A stretch of 64,000 nt of DNA from DASQZT01 sp963728965 (GCA_963728965.1 CAVSMH010000008.1:62001-126000); one strand, 5' to 3'. Positions 1 to 9,546 are shown, counted from the first letter of the stretch. Translations and numbers: made by a program. Notes: a model not told the origin generated them from the letters alone.

Positions 1-974
1 CCAGCGCGATTTCTGATGTGGCGTCCGGCACGGACGACTCGGCTGATACACGTCCTTCGGCGTCGATGAATTTGAGCAGCGTCGGTCCCTTTCCAATTGC
101 TGCCGTGCGGCGGATACCGATGCCTCGACGGTCCGGAGCGAACCGCGTATCGCCCAGTAGAGGCAAGTCGTCGATCCGACGCATGATTGAGCCATTCACG
201 AGATCAATGTCAACAAGCATCGATGAGTCCTTAGCCGTCAGGAGGCACCGGGCGACGTTTCCTATCAGCGCGAGGTCTTTGATCGGGGGCTTGAGACGGG
301 TCTGGAAGATCGGCTCGAACAGAGTCGACCCTCGACGGATGGAATAGGCCGCCACTTCAGGCTTACCCGCTTTCGACGGGACTTTGCCGGCGGTCTTGCT
401 TTCGCAGCGCGCCAGCCGCTTTCTCAACGATTCTTCGACGCTGGCCGGTAGTCCTTGAGTCAGCGCTTCGCGAATCACCGCGGTCGCCGTGGCGTAGTCC
501 TTGTTCCGTTCGAGCTGCATCGACAAGCGACTAGCGGTATCCGGATCGTCACTGCCCTCGTCGAACGCACCCCGCCACAGAAATGACAGCTTCATCAAGG
601 CGGCCGGCGCGCTCCAGGATGTGCCCGAGATCGCCGACTGCCGCCCAACGTCCGCGTTTGTCACCATCTCTCGCAGCCGTATCAACGACCCACCGCGCAA
701 CCGCTTCCGCAAAGACGGAGGCACCCTCTCGATCGGCGCGTCGAGCGTGTGCCAGCATGAACTCTGGCTCAACGTGGTGCTTCAATGCCCGAGCCATTAG
801 CCCTGCAGCGCGTTTGAACGCATCGATATCCCGACTGTCCGAAATGATGCGCATGTAGTCGGACCAGATGGCGGGAATATTGGTCCCACGCGCGATCGCC
901 TGCTCAAAAACGTGCAGGGCCTCGTCTAGCAGCCTGTGGTAATAGTGAGACGGGCGAATAAAAACATGTGACAT
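1..974 (-). pseudogene. TPR-like protein, frameshifted and partial
   Basis: The first part reads 141 residues from an ATG at 974 and stops at 549. The second part is open in another frame from about 600 to the window edge. The join falls at about 585-600: RLDEAV in one frame continues as KLSFLWRGAFDEG in the other. Both parts have TPR-like helical repeats (LLDEALHVFEQAI; YATATAVIREALTQGL). The second part goes on into a strand-rich stretch that could be a propeller or a linker. The upstream end abuts an insertion sequence, so the apparent start may not be the original one. Function unknown. A sequencing indel cannot be excluded. Confidence 0.5.
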
Positions 975-2440
975 CGTAAATGTTTTGAGCGTCTATTGGA
1001 TATGGCAATGGGAACGCGGCGGAAGCGGGAGCGGCAACAGGATCTGTGGATCGCAACCAGCGATGTGGTCGAGACACCAGCCAATGTCTTCTACGACCGC
1101 TTGAATCAGATTCTGGACGGGCACGATTTCGATGCCAAGGTGGAGCGGCTGTGCCGGAAGTTTTACAAAGACAGCGTATACGGTCGGCCCAGCATGGCGC
1201 CGGGGGTCTACTTCCGATCGCTACTGATCGGTTTTTTTTGAGGGCCTCGATTCGGAGCGAGGAATCGCGTGGCGACAGCCGACTCTCTGTCGTTACGGAA
1301 ATTCCTGGGCTACGCGCTGGATGAGGCCACGCCGGATCATTCCACGATTTCGCGCACGCGGCGATTGTATTGGCTGGAGACGCACAAGGCCGTGTTCCGC
1401 TGGGTGCTGAAGATCCTCGATCAAGAGGGACTGGTCAGCGGACGGACCGTATCGATTGATGCCACTACGCTGGAAGCCAATGCGGCGCTGAAAAGCATCG
1501 TGCGGCGGGACAACGGACAAAGCTACAACGACTATCTGAAGGAACTGGCCAAGGCCGCCGGGATCGAGAACCCGACGCGCGAACAGTTGGCACGACTGGA
1601 CCGCAAGCGAAAGAAGAAAGGATCGAATCAGGAGTGGATGAGCCCCAGTGACCCCGACGCCCGAATCACCAAAATGAAGGATGGGCGGACGCACCTGGCG
1701 CACAAGGCCGAGCACGCAGTGGATCTGACCAGTGGGGCGCTGCTGGCAGTGACGCTGCAGCCGGCCAATGAAGGGGACACGACGACGATCCACCGGACCC
1801 TGGAAGAAGCGCAAGCTGTGGCCCGCAAGATCAACGAACATGGAGTCGAAGAGGTGGTAGCGGACAAGGGCTATCACAGCGGCGCGGTGCTGAAGAAAGT
1901 ACATGAGCAGGAAGTCCGATGCTACATCCCCGAGCCGGAGCGTGGGCGGCGAAACTGGCAAGGTGAGGGGAAGGAGGAAGAGCAGAAGCGGACCTATGAA
2001 AACCGGCGGCGTGGGCGCGGCGACCGCAACAAGCGACTCCAGAAGTTGCGGAGCGAACTGACGGAGCGGAGCTTCGCACACCTATACGAGACCGGCGGAA
2101 TGAGACGGGTGCACCTGCGGGGTCGGAAGAACATTCTGAAGCGACTACTGGTGCACGGAGCCGCGTTCAATCTCTCGTTGATCCTGCGCCAGACCATGGG
2201 AGTGGGGAAGCCCCGGCGGTTACAGGGGCTTTCTTTGCAACCGTTTATGCTGTTCGCGCGCATTTTTTCGTGGCTCTGGGCGACATCACGAGCACCAGAA
2301 CAAAGGAGTGAGAGCTTTGCAATGCAAAGCGGCGGCGCGATGGCCATGCTGCCAGCCGATTCAGGCATATATCAAGTAATTTGCTTCGGGCTGGCTGCCT
2401 GGAAAACGCCTACTTCTGACACGGGCTGCTAGGGCAGTTC
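975..2440 (+). mobile_element. IS1182-like insertion sequence (approximate ends)
   Basis: The element is defined by its transposase reading frame. The right end carries GACACGGGCTGCTAG, similar to the CTAGCAG-type terminal repeats of this group, and overlaps the transposase stop codon. I could not find a matching inverted repeat on the left, so that border is approximate and may be eroded. No target duplication was identified. Confidence 0.55.
996..2432 (+). pseudogene. IS1182-like DDE transposase, frame broken at a T8 run
   Basis: The N-terminal frame (996-1241) reads to LLIGFF and stops. Deleting one T from the eight-T run at about 1233-1240 continues it perfectly as FFEGLDSERGIAWR into the long frame that ends at 2432. 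The body has the N-terminal DUF772-type region (RPSMAPGVYFRSLL), DHSTISRTR, SIDATTLEANAALKS with the first catalytic Asp, and VVADKGYHS with the second. The full protein would be about 478 residues. The T8 run could be a decay lesion, a sequencing error or a transcriptional slippage site. The family call rests on motif recognition. Confidence 0.7.
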
Positions 2441-2528
2441 CATCTTTGGTGGCGACGCGCTCATTCAGGAGGTCTGCAATGTCAACGGCGAAAAATGGCG
2501 GCCGGAGTAGTGCGGCCTCTGCTACCCC

Positions 2529-3268
2529 ATCCGCACCTACCAGGTATACCTGACCGATGAAAAGAAGTTGGCACCTGGTTCCGTTCTGATCGCTGTCGCC
2601 GCCCTGCGCTTCCTCTACAAGATCTCGCTCAAACGGGACTGGCCGTTTGACGAGGTCATCCCGGCGCCCAAGAAACCGCACAAATGCCGGTCGTCCTGAG
2701 CCCAGAGGAGGTCCAGCAATTCCTTGGTAGTGTAGGCAACTCGAAGCACCGTACGATCCTGACTACCTGTTACGCCGCTGGCTTGCGCATCTCCGAGGCG
2801 GTACGTCTGAAACCCATCGACATCGATAGCCAGCGCATGGTCATCCGTGTCGACCAAGGTAAGGGGCAGAAGGACCGTTACGTGATGCTGTCGCCGAGAC
2901 TTCTGGAGATTCTGCGCAGTTGGTGGCGAGTGGATCGGTCCCACCCGTGGCTCTTCCCCAGCGACATCCCGGGCCGACACATCAGCAAAGACGCGGTGGA
3001 ACAAGCCTGCCAGAAGGCTCGCCGCCTCTCAGGCATCCGGAAGCCGATTACGCCCCATTCCCTCCGTCACGGATTTGCCGTTCATTTGCTGGAATCCGGC
3101 ACTGATGTTCGGACCATCCAGTTGCTGCTCGGTCACCGCAGCTTGGCGACTACCGCCCGCTATCTGCGGATCGCCACCAGCAAAGTCTGCTCGACCTCCA
3201 GCCCGCTGGACCTGCTGCCACACCCTATTTCTATTGAGCCCGAGCCCACCGTGCCCCAGCACTTCTGA
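2529..3268 (+). pseudogene. XerC-like tyrosine recombinase of an IS91-type unit, 5' truncated and frameshifted
   Basis: From 2529 a SAM-like N-terminal core-binding part is readable (TYQVYLTDEKKLAPGS, ALRFLYKISL). It shifts frame by one base at about 2681-2684 (KKPHK then MPVVLSPEEV). The catalytic domain then runs intact to 3268: first Arg in AGLRISEAV, HSLRHGF, LLGHRS and a Tyr in TARYLRI. The very N-terminus is missing, next to the IS1182-like end. It lies 11 bases upstream of an IS91-type transposase start. This pairing is common for IS91-related elements, so the recombinase probably belonged to the same unit. Confidence 0.7.
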
Positions 3269-3279
3269 GTAGCGGGCCG

Positions 3280-4197
3280 ATGGATCGCCCGAAACTGGAA
3301 GTGGCGGATATCTTCCGCCGGTACCGCAAAGCCTATCGTGAACAGCATTGCGCTTCGATGTCCACAGCGCAGCGTCGCGTCATGACCGCTATCGGGGTGT
3401 GCCGCACGGCCGCTCTCGGCGGACAGATCGAGCAGTGCGATCAATGCGGCCACCGGCGCATTTGCTACCGATCCTGTCGAAATCGTCACTGCCCAAAGTG
3501 TCAGTCACTGGCTCGCGCTGAATGGATCCAACACCGCCAAGCCGAATTCCTCGACTGCGAGTATTTCCACGTCGTCTTCACCTTGCCGGAAGAGATTGGC
3601 GCCATCGCCTACCAGAACAAGGAGGTGGTCTACGGTATTCTCTTTCGGGCCACGGCCGAAACATTACGGACCATCGCCGCCGACCCCAAACACCTGGGCG
3701 CCGAGATCGGCTTCTTTGCCGTGCTCCACACCTGGGGGTCGAACTTGCTGCATCACCCGCATTTGCATTGTGTGGTTCCCGGCGGCGGGCTGTCACCCGA
3801 CGGCACCTGCTGGATCTCCTGTAGGCCGGGGTTCTTCTTGCCCGTGCGCGTATTGTCGCGCTTGTTCCGTCGCCTGTTTCTGGAATACCTCCAGCACGCC
3901 TTCAATGCCGGCAAACTACGTTTCTTCACTGGTCTGGAAAAGCTCCGGGACCGCGGCGAGCTTGCCTGTCACTGGCACCTTTACGAAAAGCCGAATGGGT
4001 CGTATATGCAAAGGCGCCCTTTGCCGGTCCCCAGCAGGTGCTCGATTATGTCGGCAGGTATACTCACCGCGTCGCCATTTCGAACCACCGCCTGCTGGAT
4101 ATCGAAGCTGGTCAAGTGCGCTTCAAGTGGAAAGACTATCGAGATAAGGGTCAGCAGAAAGTGATGACACTCTCTGCTGAAGAATTCATCCGGCGGT
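3280..4197 (+). pseudogene. IS91-family HUH transposase, N-terminal part
   Basis: An N-terminal zinc-ribbon is clear: CDQCGHRRICYRSC followed by CRNRHCPKCQ. The HUH metal motif is HPHLHCVV. At about 4005 the frame shifts. In the new frame the catalytic-tyrosine region is readable as LDYVGRYTHRVAISNHRL and continues to EEFIRR at the junction with an IS3-family element. The missing C-terminal part is at 8437-8710, so this is one gene split by insertion as well as frameshifted. In life it would nick and transfer a single strand during rolling-circle transposition. Confidence 0.75.
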
Positions 4198-4209
4198 TAT
4201 AGTGGATCC

Positions 4210-4217
4210 AGGAATTC
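4210..4217. repeat. 8-bp target site duplication, left (ISL3 copy 1)
   Basis: AGGAATTC here is repeated exactly at 5594-5601 on the other side of the ISL3 element. Eight bases is the duplication length expected for the ISL3 family. Confidence 0.9.
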
Positions 4218-5593
4218 GGCTCCTCTCCGAAAAGTGTAGTGGGAGTTCAACCCCTGTGAACGCTTGAGGGTATGGCCTGGCGGGGATTTGAAAGGCACCC
4301 CGCCATCGGTTTAATTTCGTGTTTCCGGCCAAGGAATACGAAAGGACCGAACCGAGGTGCTCATTGAGACCTTTATCAGAAAACAGTTGCGTTTGAAAGC
4401 CCATACCGTGACCAGGGTGGAAGAGACAGACGAGTGTATGCTGGTGTGGATCGACCGGCTCGGGCAGCGTTTGTTGCGCTGCGGGGTTTGCCGGCAGCGA
4501 TGCCTGGAGGTTCACGACATTCGCAAAGAACGAGAGTGGCGCGATCTCTCCATGCGAAAGCTGGCTTTCTGCGCTACCGTCCACGGCGGGTGGAATGTCC
4601 ACGATGCGGGGTTCGGGTGGAAGACTTCCCTTGGGCCGAGCCTTGGGCTCGAGTGACCACTACGCTTGCCACCGCGGTGGCGGTGCTGGCGCGGGAGTTG
4701 AGTTGGAAGGGAACGGCGCGCCAATACGGACTGAACTGGAAGAGCGTGGCCACGATTGTGAAACGGGCGGTGGCCTATGGTCTGCGCCATCGCGCGCGGC
4801 CTCCCGTCCATGTCATCGGTATTGATGAGGTGAGCCGACGCAAAGGCCAGGTCTACCTGACGGTGGTTTACGATCTGGAACGGCGGGTCCTGCTGTGGGT
4901 CGGAGAAGAGCGCACCGAAGAGGCAGTGCGGAAGTTTTTCACCGAAGAGATGGGGCGGCGGCGCTGTGGAACGCTGCGGGTGGTTGGCATGGACATGGGG
5001 GCGCCATACGCCAGCCTGGTGCGGGAACACGCGCCGAATGCGCGGGTTCTGTTTGACCGGTTTCATATTGTCAAACATCTCAACGAGGCGGTCGACGCGG
5101 TTCGCCGCCAACTGTGGCGGCAAGTCACCTCCAACGAGAGTGACCGTCAAAGGAACTCGCTGGCTGCTGCTGAAGAATCCGTGGAATCTGAACCCGGATC
5201 AGAAGGAGCGGCTCTCGACCTTGGTCCGCTGGAATACGCCACTGGTCCGCGCCTGGTACTTGAAGGAGGCGTTCCAACTGTTCTGGTCCTTCCAGCAGCC
5301 GTGGCGCGCCGAGCGGCACCTGCGCAAGTGGATGAACTCCGCCATGCGCTCGAAACTGGAGCCATTCAAGAAATTCACAAAGATGCTGCGCTCCCACCTG
5401 GACGGGATCCTTCCCTGGACGACCATCCGCTTGTCCAACGGGGCCGTCGAGGGCATGAACAACAAGATCAAGTCCATCAGCCATCGATCTTTTGGCTTCC
5501 GCACGGCGAGCAACTTCATTGCCGCCATTTATCATTGCTGTGCCCGGCTGCCACTGCCGGTCGAACGCTAATTACACTTTTGGGAGACGAACC
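4218..5593 (+). mobile_element. ISL3-family insertion sequence, copy 1 (1376 bp)
   Basis: The ends are inverted repeats: GGCTCCTCTCCGAAAAGTGT on the left and, reversed, GGTTCGTCTCCCAAAAGTGT on the right. It is flanked by the AGGAATTC duplication and inserted in the left end of the IS3-family element. It is closely related at DNA level to copies at 5932-7308 and 25194-26578. Its transposase is broken twice, so it can move only if a transposase is supplied in trans. Confidence 0.9.
4357..5571 (+). pseudogene. ISL3-family transposase, copy 1, two frameshifts
   Basis: It starts at GTG 4357 (LIETFIRKQLRLKAHTVT). A zf-ISL3 pair is visible (CGVCRQRC, then ECPRCGVRVED) with a frame break between them at about 4560. 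The intact copy reads MRKLPLKWRYRP there, and about four bases are missing here. A second break at about 5133 lacks two bases (AG) within the GAGAGAG stretch. DDE residues are otherwise present: GIDEVSRR, GMDMGAPYA with LFDRFHIVKH, and NGAVEGMNNKIK. Confidence 0.85.
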
Positions 5594-5601
5594 AGGAATT
5601 C
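5594..5601. repeat. 8-bp target site duplication, right (ISL3 copy 1)
   Basis: AGGAATTC, an exact copy of 4210-4217. The IS3-family left end continues directly after it as AGACCAAGC. Confidence 0.9.
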
Positions 5602-5658
5602 AGACCAAGCAATAAGCCAAAATTTCGGCGGAGTCATTGATTTGATAGGGAGAGGTCG

Positions 5659-5931
5659 ATGACAACGACGAGGAAACAGTACAGTCCGCAGTTCAAAGCC
5701 CGGGTGGCGATGGAGGCAATCCGAGGCGAGAAAACGCTGAGCCAGTTGGGGTCGCAGTTCAAGGTGCACCCCATGCAGATCGCCAAGTGGCGAAAAGCAG
5801 CGATGGATCAACTGCCCGAGCTTTTTGTTGATGGCCGAACGCGCAAGGCTGCCAGGGCCGAGGCCGACAATGACGCTCTCTATCAGGAGATCGGGCGGCT
5901 GAAGGTCGAACTGGACCGGCTCAAAAAAAAA
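5659..5931 (+). pseudogene. IS3-family OrfA, interrupted by ISL3 copy 2
   Basis: About 88 residues of a typical OrfA: a helix-turn-helix (SPQFKARVAMEAIRGEKTLS, HPMQIAKWRKAA) followed by a leucine-zipper-like segment (QEIGRLKVELDRLKKK). ISL3 copy 2 enters at the A run at 5923-5931. If the insertion and one duplicated A8 are removed, the OrfA frame runs straight into OrfB as LKKKSECSTDELRSL. Confidence 0.8.
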
Positions 5932-7308
5932 GGCTCGTGTCCCAAAAGTGTAATTAGCGTTCGACCGGCAGTGGCAGCCGGGCACAGCAATGATAGATGG
6001 CGGCAATGAAGTTGCTCGCCGTACGGAAGCCGAAGGATCGGTGGCTGATGGACTTGATCTTGTTGTTCATTCCCTCGACGGCGCCGTTGGACAAGCGGAT
6101 CGTCGTCCAGGGGAGAATCCCATCCAGGTGGGAGCGCAGCATCTTTGCGAATTTCTTGAATGGTTCCAGTTTCGAGCGCACGGCGGAGTTCATCCACTTG
6201 CGCAGATGCCGCTCGGCGCGCCAAGGCTGCTGGAAGGACCAGAACAGTTGGAATGCTTCCTTCAAGTACCAGGCACGCACCAGCGGCGTATTCCAGCGGA
6301 CCAACGTCGAAAGCCGCTCCTTCTGATCCGGGTTCAGATTCCACGGATTCTTCAACAGCAGCCAGCGAGTTCCTTTGACGGTCACTCTCTCTTCGGATGT
6401 GACTTGGCGCCACAGTTGGCGGCGAACCGCGTCCACGGCCTCGTTGAGATGCTTGACGATGTGAAACCGGTCAAACAAAATCCGGGCGTTCGGCGCGTGT
6501 TCCCGCACCAGGCTGGCGTATGGCGCCCCCATGTCCATGCAAACCACCCGCAGCGTTCCACAGCGCCGCCGCCCCATCTCTTCGGTGAAAAACTTCCGCA
6601 CTGCCTCTTCGGTGCGCTCTTCTCCGACCCACAGCAGCACCCGCCGTTCCAGATCGTAAACCACCGTCAGGTAGACCTGGCCGTTGCGCCGGCTCACCTC
6701 ATCAATACCGATGACATGGACGGGAGGCCGCGCGCGATGGCGCAGACCATAGGCGACCGCCCGTTTCACAATCGTGGCCACGCTCTTCCAGTTCAGTCCG
6801 TATTGGCGCGCCGTTCCCTTCCAACTCAACTCCCGCGCCAGCACCGCCACCGCGGTGGCAAGCGTAGTGGTCACTCGAGCCCAAGGCTCGGCCCAAGGGA
6901 AGTCTTCCACCCGAACCCCGCATCGTGGACATTCCACCCGCCGTGGACGGTAGCGCAGAAAGCCAGCTTTCGCATGGAGAGATCGCGCCACTCTCGTTCT
7001 TTGCGAATGTCGTGAACCTCCAGGCATCGCTGCCGGCAAACCCCGCAGCGCAACAAACGCTGCCCGAGCCGGTCGATCCACACCAGCATGCACTCGTCTG
7101 TCTCTTCCACCCTGGTCACGGTATGGGCTTTCAAACGCAACTGTTTTCTGATAAAGGTCTCAATGAGCACCTCGGTTCGGTCCTTTCGTATTCCTTGGCC
7201 GGAAACACGAAATTAAACCGATGGCGGGGTGCCTTTCAATCCCCGCCAGGCCATACCCCCAAGCGTTCACAGGGGTTGAACTCCCACTACACTTTTCGGA
7301 GAGGAGCC
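5932..7308 (-). mobile_element. ISL3-family insertion sequence, copy 2 (1377 bp, inverted)
   Basis: Terminal repeats GGCTCGTGTCCCAAAAGTGT and, reversed, GGCTCCTCTCCGAAAAGTGT. It is flanked by A runs of nine and eight bases, which fits an 8-bp AAAAAAAA duplication (5924-5931 and 7309-7316). It lies in opposite orientation to copy 1 with only 338 bp between them, giving a large inverted repeat. Confidence 0.9.
5954..7170 (-). pseudogene. ISL3-family transposase, copy 2, one frameshift
   Basis: It starts at GTG 7170. The N-terminal frame breaks after DLSMRKLAF at the same place as in copy 1. The rest is open from there to 5954. The later two-base deletion of copy 1 is absent (EERVTVKGTRW is intact). 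The shared break suggests copies 1 and 2 descend from the same damaged parent. zf-ISL3 and DDE motifs are as in the intact copy. Confidence 0.85.
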
Positions 7309-8151
7309 AAAAAAAAGTCGGAATGCTCGACTGACGAGCTGCGTTCACTGGTGGATCGGGACCACCCGGAAATCAGCATTCGTCGGCAATGCGAATTGTT
7401 GGGCGTCAACAGGTCAGGTCTGTACTACCAGCCGTTGGGTGAGAGCGAAGAGAGCCTCATGTTGATGCGACTGATCGATGAAGAGTACACGCGGCGGCCG
7501 TTTTACGGGAGCCGGCGCATGCAGGAGTGGCTTTGCGGCCTTGGACACAAGGTCGGTCGAAATCGAGTGAAACGTCTGATGCAGGTGCTGGGGATTCAGG
7601 CTGTGTACCCGAAGCCGAAGTTGAGCCAGCCAGGGGCAGCCCACAAGATCTATCCGTATCTGCTGAAGGGCGTCGAGGTGACGCGTATCAACCAGGTGTG
7701 GAGTACAGACATCACCTACATCCGGATGGCTGGTGGGTTCGTGTATCTGGTGGCGGTCATGGACTGGTACAGCCGATTCGTGCTGAGCGGGGCGGTATCG
7801 GTGACGATGGAGTTGGACTTCTGCGTAGCAGCGTTGAAGCGGGCGCTGCGCCAGGGCCGGCCGGAGATCTTCAACAGCGACCAAGGTTCGCAGTTCACAA
7901 GCGGGGCGTTCACCGGCGAGTTGGAGGCGCATGGCATCCGCATCAGCATGGATGGCCGCGGGCGGTGCTTTGACAACATTTTCATTGAAAGGCTGTGGCG
8001 CTCGCTGAAATACGAGGAGGTCTACTTGCGGGACTATGCGCTGGTGTCTGAGGCGCGAACGGGCATTGGTAACTGGATTCGGTTCTACAACCACGAGCGG
8101 CCCCATCAGAGCCTGGGCTACCGGACGCCGGGGGAGCTTTACCGGGGATAA
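7309..8151 (+). pseudogene. IS3-family OrfB (integrase-type DDE transposase), cut off from OrfA
   Basis: The reading frame is open from the A8 duplication to 8151. It has the HTH_21-like region (IRRQCELLGVNRSGLYY) and the rve integrase core: DITYI for the first Asp, NSDQGSQFTS for the second, FIERLWRSLKYEEVYL for the Glu, then NHERPHQSLGYRTP. All catalytic residues are present. The frame also runs on upstream into the ISL3 copy, but that part is not transposase. Without OrfA the element is probably immobile. Confidence 0.8.
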
Positions 8152-8191
8152 AGAATCGATGGACAAATCAGAAAGAGGCTCTCAGGAAGAT

Positions 8192-8206
8192 GGGGGCTCT
8201 GCCCCC
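8192..8206 (+). terminator. GC hairpin downstream of OrfB
   Basis: GGGGGC, loop TCT, GCCCCC, followed by a short A/C run, about 40 bases after the OrfB stop. It lacks a T tract, so it is a hairpin that could limit readthrough rather than a classical terminator. The remaining 8152-8422 is the non-coding tail of the IS3-family element. Confidence 0.3.
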
Positions 8207-8422
8207 AAACCCCCGGAGGTTTAGCGCATTGTGGCCAGAATAGCTGGATTACAATGAATGCACTTGAGCGGAGGATAGGGCAACGCAGAGGTGCGACCCG
8301 AGCGCCGACTCAAGCGCCGGAATGGCAAGGGGCGGTCACGGCCGCCCCCACAATCGGACCCGCCGATCCTTAATCAAGCTTATTGCGGGCTGAAAATGGT
8401 CTTGACAACCGGGTCCACTTTA

Positions 8423-8710
8423 GGTTTTAGGTTAGGTTTTCTCCTCCACGCTCTACCCGATCGGTTCCAGCGCATTCGCTATTATGGCTTGCTTGGCAAT
8501 CGATACCGGCAACAGAAGCTGGCCCGATGCCGCGAACTACTGGGCATGGCGCCCCCAGTAGAAGCCCCGCCGCCGGAAGATTACCGGGACCAGCACGAAC
8601 ACCTCACCGGGTCTTCGTTGCGCGAGTGCCCAGCCTGTCACCGAGGCCACATGGTCATGGTTGAGACGCTGACGCCGCACCGATCATCAACAATCAGGGA
8701 TACCTCATGA
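8423..8710 (+). pseudogene. IS91-family transposase, C-terminal part
   Basis: This is the continuation of the gene split at 4197: LLHALPDRFQRIRYYGLLGN, then a C-terminal CPACHRGHMVMVETL, ending at 8710. Between the IS3 border and LLHAL there are extra bases (TTTTAGGTTAGG-like short repeats) that put the two halves out of frame even after excision. It is therefore dead independently of the insertion. Confidence 0.7.
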
Positions 8711-9011
8711 GCGGCATCGTTACATTCGCCAAGTCGCGGCTCTCACCGGTTTGGCTCCGCCAACGCTGCGGGAAAGCCCGGCCTTCCGTTGCGCCGGATC
8801 TCATCTTGCAGCGTAGATATCTCGACTCTCCAGGCCTACCGACGAACTTTCTTCCTTCGTTCAGGAGTCCGCCACCCATTCGATGCCCATAGGGCGGGTG
8901 TCGTGCAGCGGTTTAGTCCAATCCATTTTTAGCTCACCGTCGCGGCGGTCAAAATTCCCCGGTCCCCCCAAGTGAGTCGCGCCGCGCCGCTGGGCTAAAA
9001 ATGCTCTGCAT

Positions 9012-9045
9012 AATGCGGAGTCCATTTTTATGCGGACTCCGCATT
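9012..9045. repeat. 12-bp perfect hairpin AATGCGGAGTCC / GGACTCCGCATT
   Basis: Two 12-base arms separated by ten bases, 20 bases beyond the stop of an integrase remnant on the minus strand. Hairpins of this kind mark ends of some recombinase-borne elements. Here it is probably the end of the unit to which the 9065-9274 recombinase belonged. The rest of 8711-9011 shows no gene I can support. Confidence 0.5.
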
Positions 9046-9064
9046 CTATGGAAAGGTCCCGCCG

Positions 9065-9274
9065 TCATTTCGCCGTCTTTTTACTCCGCATATGAGGAGC
9101 AGCCTTCAACATCTCGATCAGTTTGTCCGTTGCCTTAAAGCGACCCGTCCGCAGCTTCGGAGCGATCACTGATTCGAGGGCTTCGAGCTTCACGGACGGG
9201 TCGGCGCGAGTGTAAATCTCGGTCGTTTGCATACTGCAATGCCAAAGCCAGAGAGACACCCGGCCATGGTTCAT
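9065..9274 (-). pseudogene. Tyrosine recombinase/integrase, C-terminal fragment
   Basis: About 60-70 residues with the end of a tyrosine-recombinase catalytic domain: LWLWHCSMQTTEIYTRADPS, where the Tyr in EIYTRAD is the likely nucleophile, then KLEALESVIAPKLRTG. The His of the LGH box reads WHC. Everything upstream (Arg box, HxxR) is missing: the sequence is cut at about 9285 by an IS3-type remnant on the other strand. Confidence 0.6.
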
Positions 9275-9284
9275 TTCGGCGAGG

Positions 9285-9449
9285 CCCCGAAGAGTGCTGG
9301 AGCGCTGCCAGTTGGTGCTTGATGCCGCTTACCAAGCGCACCCGGACCGCTTCGTGCGGCGGCCACCAAGACCGCTGCCGTTACCCTCGGAGGTCTGGAT
9401 CAACAAGCCGATTCCAGGCAGCCAAACGACAAAGGGAGGAAGTCAGTAA
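9285..9449 (+). pseudogene. IS3-type transposase, extreme C-terminal remnant
   Basis: The + frame reads RRVLERCQLVLDAAYQAHPD, then RFVRRPPRPLPLPSEVWINK, and stops at 9449. This resembles the tail of IS3-family OrfB proteins after the integrase core. The following GTGTCTCAAAATGCTTGACA resembles an element end. Only the 3' part remains. The stretch 9450-9546 shows nothing else. Confidence 0.5.
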
Positions 9450-9546
9450 ACTCTCATGCCGGGTGTCTCAAAATGCTTGACACGCGCCGCGCGATTCGGG
9501 TGCCGCACGAGCCCGCGGCGGCACGCGGACCTCGGCACCGAAGCGC

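Larger units (their letters stand above)
4198..8422 (+). mobile_element. IS3-family element carrying two ISL3 insertions
   Basis: The outer ends are imperfect inverted repeats: TATAGTGGATCCAGG at 4198 and, on the other strand, TAAAGTGGACCCGG ending at 8422. Both are followed by an AGACCA block. Removing the two ISL3 copies and one copy of each 8-bp duplication leaves about 1456 bp, a normal IS3 size. The flanks share GGT, a possible 3-bp target duplication. The element splits the IS91-type transposase between EEFIRR and LLHALPDRF. Confidence 0.65.

Noticed and set aside
5990..7015. 341-residue plus-strand frame across ISL3 copy 2, and similar minus frames over copies 1 and 3
   Set aside because: The same antisense frame recurs with every ISL3 copy; it is the complement of the transposase, not a passenger gene.
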